64,000 nt of DNA from Pleionea sp. CnH1-48 (GTDB lineage: Bacteria; Pseudomonadota; Gammaproteobacteria; Enterobacterales; Kangiellaceae). Where the stretch lies: the NCBI RefSeq assembly GCF_024124665.1, contig NZ_JAMXSB010000002.1, positions 124,001 to 188,000 on the forward strand, written 5' to 3'. Under the pieces are notes generated by a model, which was given only the letters and a program-made list of their open reading frames with translations, was not told the DNA's origin and searched no databases. Below, one piece after another: positions 61,961 through 64,000 of the stretch; the first letter of the stretch is position 1; each line of letters opens with the position of its first letter. Position numbers and translations under genes: made by a program.

Positions 61961-63955
61961 CTATTGAAAAGTGATACTCCAACGATTAATCGTGCCCTGA
62001 TCATAAAAAGCTAAATCTCTTACCCTGAGTTGCCACTGACCATTGGCTGGCTTATTCCCCACGTTGACGCTGTAGGTTTCGACAATGTTATTCGCCGATC
62101 CCCCGGTACGATTATGTAAATTGAAAACCGTTCCATCAGGATGAACAAGGTCCACGATAAGATCGCCTTTGTAGGTGTGAGAAATATCAACAGCCACACT
62201 GACCGTTCCAGAATTACCAGTACGAGTGGAGTCAATAGGACTAGAGATACCGGTGGAGTTATTATCCGGAATACTATAGCTATTGGTGTTTTCGAAAGTG
62301 TCAGGATTGGGTGGCGGCGGAGGTGGCGGTGTACCACTGCCAATAGAAACCGTGTAATCCTCAACTTCACCATAATTGAAAGTGCCACAGGCTGACGGTG
62401 CCGCATTGTAGCGCATCACCACGCGCATACGCGTCGTTGTGCCTTCCGCTGACGCAGGGATCGTCATATTGCCAGTCACCGTCGAATTGGTCGCACTGCC
62501 AGAATCAAACACAATTTCACTATCAGCGAAAGTTTTATCATCATTGAGGTCAACCCAGATACGCCAATATTCATTGTACTGTGAACCAGAAAATGAAGGT
62601 GTCAAAGATACAGCGGTAGTACCAGTACCCACACTTACGGTGTCTGCTGTAAAGTCGCTGTATTTTGCACTACCAGAGTCTTTGCTGAATGAGCCGACGG
62701 TTACATTGCTCACCCACTCTTCGCTGGCGTTGTTGCTTGCCGCTGTACAATACTCAGGCGGTGGAGGTGGTGGTGGCGTACCATTACCAATAGCGTCCCA
62801 ATCAGGACGAACGACAAACAGACCAGTTCCGATATCACTCAGCACCACATTGCCACTTTCAAAGTAAACGTAGCTGCTCCAGGTGCCAGAAAACTGTGCA
62901 GAGTCTGATCCTGGAATCGTGTCAAAGTAGGCAACCTCACTCAGGTTTCCATTATTGATATCGTCTGATGAAAGAATCCGTAAACCTGCGCGGTAATTGG
63001 TTTCAAGAACGTAACCGTTCAAGGTATAGAGATTGTGATCGATAGCTGCCGTGGGTCCAACATAGCGCCCTATTTCTTGAGGATTATCAAGATCGCTTAC
63101 GTCCCAGATATAAGAGGTGGTGTTGCTGCCAGTACCAGATTCATCCAGCTCATCATTCATTATGAGCTTGCTATGGGTGTTATCCAAAAACCAGCCCTGA
63201 TGGGTATAGCGCGATCCCGCATAACCACTACGAGAAATCTGCACTGGATTGCTCTTGCTGGTCACATCAACGATAGTAATTGTATCTTCGTTGTAGCCAA
63301 CACAGATTTCACGACCACTGTAGGTTGAATCTGGTCCTGCATAATTGACACACTGAACGTCGTGAGTGTAACCATCGGAAGAGAAACACCCGGCGTAAGT
63401 CGGTGCCGTTGGCGTTGATACGTCAACCATATACAAACCACCGCTGCATTGATTGGAACCAACGATGTAGGCAAAGCCTGAGTCTTCGTTGATAGCAATA
63501 TTATGCGCATTACCAAAACCACCCAGATGTGCAGTCTCAGTTAAAGTACCACCGGGCGTTACCGTACGTAATGTTGTCAGGTCGAATACTTGCAAACCGT
63601 GTGTTCGGTTGCCACTGCCATCAGCAACAATAAAAGCATGGTCGTTATACACTTTCATGTCGCGCCATGAGTCGCTGCCATTATTATGGGATGGTAAAAA
63701 ACCGAGGTTTACGGGATTTTCTGCATTCGTAATATCAACAAATGCAGTACCGTGAGTACGCCCAACAATGGCAATTTCTTTGCCAGTCACCGGATCGGTC
63801 CAACCCCAAATGTCATTCAGATTTTGTGACCCACCACCTAGGTTTGCCTTTGGCATAAAAGCCATAAGATCAACTTTATCGCAGGGATAACCTGCCGCAC
63901 TGCCATTGGTACATTGATTAGCAGCAAACAAATTACCACTTAGCATCAACAGCAT
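61961..63955 (-). CDS. Secreted choice-of-anchor-B protein with GEVED and P domains, 5' end uncertain
   Basis: At least 664 aa. The ATG at 63955 gives only a very short hydrophobic leader (LLMLSGNLFA), and the frame stays open to the right edge of the window (15 more codons), so the real start may lie outside. Residues about 15-395 form the choice-of-anchor-B beta propeller (EIAIVGRTHGTAFVDITNAE, DMKVYNDHAFIVAD, THDVQCVNYAGPDS). A poly-Pro linker leads to a GEVED domain (about 402-540, ending YGEVEDYTVSIGSG). A second poly-Pro linker leads to a proprotein-convertase-like P domain (about 555-664: SVAVDISHTYKGDLIVDLVH). A surface or secreted protein; function unknown. Confidence 0.88.
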   Translation of the reverse strand: MLLMLSGNLFAANQCTNGSAAGYPCDKVDLMAFMPKANLGGGSQNLNDIWGWTDPVTGKEIAIVGRTHGTAFVDITNAENPVNLGFLPSHNNGSDSWRDMKVYNDHAFIVADGSGNRTHGLQVFDLTTLRTVTPGGTLTETAHLGGFGNAHNIAINEDSGFAYIVGSNQCSGGLYMVDVSTPTAPTYAGCFSSDGYTHDVQCVNYAGPDSTYSGREICVGYNEDTITIVDVTSKSNPVQISRSGYAGSRYTHQGWFLDNTHSKLIMNDELDESGTGSNTTSYIWDVSDLDNPQEIGRYVGPTAAIDHNLYTLNGYVLETNYRAGLRILSSDDINNGNLSEVAYFDTIPGSDSAQFSGTWSSYVYFESGNVVLSDIGTGLFVVRPDWDAIGNGTPPPPPPPEYCTAASNNASEEWVSNVTVGSFSKDSGSAKYSDFTADTVSVGTGTTAVSLTPSFSGSQYNEYWRIWVDLNDDKTFADSEIVFDSGSATNSTVTGNMTIPASAEGTTTRMRVVMRYNAAPSACGTFNYGEVEDYTVSIGSGTPPPPPPPNPDTFENTNSYSIPDNNSTGISSPIDSTRTGNSGTVSVAVDISHTYKGDLIVDLVHPDGTVFNLHNRTGGSANNIVETYSVNVGNKPANGQWQLRVRDLAFYDQGTINRWSITFQ

Positions 63956-64000
63956 AGATGCCGATAAACCTTCGTTGGAATTGTCGTATCGAAAATTGTC

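Noticed and set aside
1-64000. tRNA, rRNA, riboswitch or insertion sequence
   Set aside because: Reading the intergenic regions, I saw no cloverleaf-like tRNA, rRNA segment, recognisable riboswitch core, transposase or terminal inverted repeats. A covariance-model search would settle small RNAs.

Overview
The window looks like a chromosomal segment of a free-living, probably marine gammaproteobacterium of moderate GC. I base this on the LysR/OmpR regulators, two diguanylate cyclases, a TonB/imelysin locus, Tat-exported enzymes, a PEP-CTERM protein and a choice-of-anchor-B protein. A lineage near Kangiellaceae/Pleionea/Aliikangiella is a guess from gene content, not a demonstrated assignment. 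I saw no rRNA, tRNA, integrase, transposase or CRISPR array.

Left part (1-20.5 kb): ordinary accessory and housekeeping genes. In order they are an alpha-2-macroglobulin-like lipoprotein running off the left edge, a propeller-like hypothetical, a Tat-exported GMC oxidoreductase, an Imm11/DUF1629-like protein, a CHASE-GGEEF diguanylate cyclase, a phosphopantetheinyl transferase, a LysR gene divergent from a secreted GlcG/HbpS-like protein, a TPR sensor kinase with its OmpR-type regulator, a second LysR gene divergent from a secreted metallo-beta-lactamase-fold protein, a small membrane protein, a GGDEF protein, and a membrane-protein/XRE two-gene unit preceded by a short direct-repeat array.

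Centre (20.6-48.0 kb, all on the minus strand, read from 47988 down to 20624): one compact operon for an extracellular contractile injection system (eCIS, the Afp/PVC/MAC family). The order is terminator (DUF4255), unknown 222-aa protein, large sheath, tube, second sheath with an inserted carboxypeptidase-regulatory-like domain, second tube, DUF5908-like, LysM tube adaptor, gpD-like hub, gpV-like OB spike, DUF2169-like protein, DUF4150 PAAR-like tip, gp25, baseplate J, Afp12-like wedge, collagen-containing fibre, second fibre-like protein, tape measure, AAA+ ATPase, and a 1293-aa beta-rich protein with a C-terminal RGH-type nuclease domain. That last protein is the likely cargo. The operon has a candidate promoter with repeat elements in a long AT-rich leader shared with a divergent PEP-CTERM gene. 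No T6SS membrane complex, phage capsid or packaging gene is present.

Right part (48.8-64 kb): PEP-CTERM protein; XRE-DUF4177 regulator; an iron-type cluster (DUF4856 lipoprotein, imelysin, TonB-dependent receptor) behind a candidate Fur box; two small membrane proteins; a PhoD-type phosphatase behind a candidate Pho box; a GFA-like protein; a YtkA/FixH-like protein plus MauG-type di-haem peroxidase pair; and a secreted choice-of-anchor-B/GEVED/P-domain protein at the right edge.
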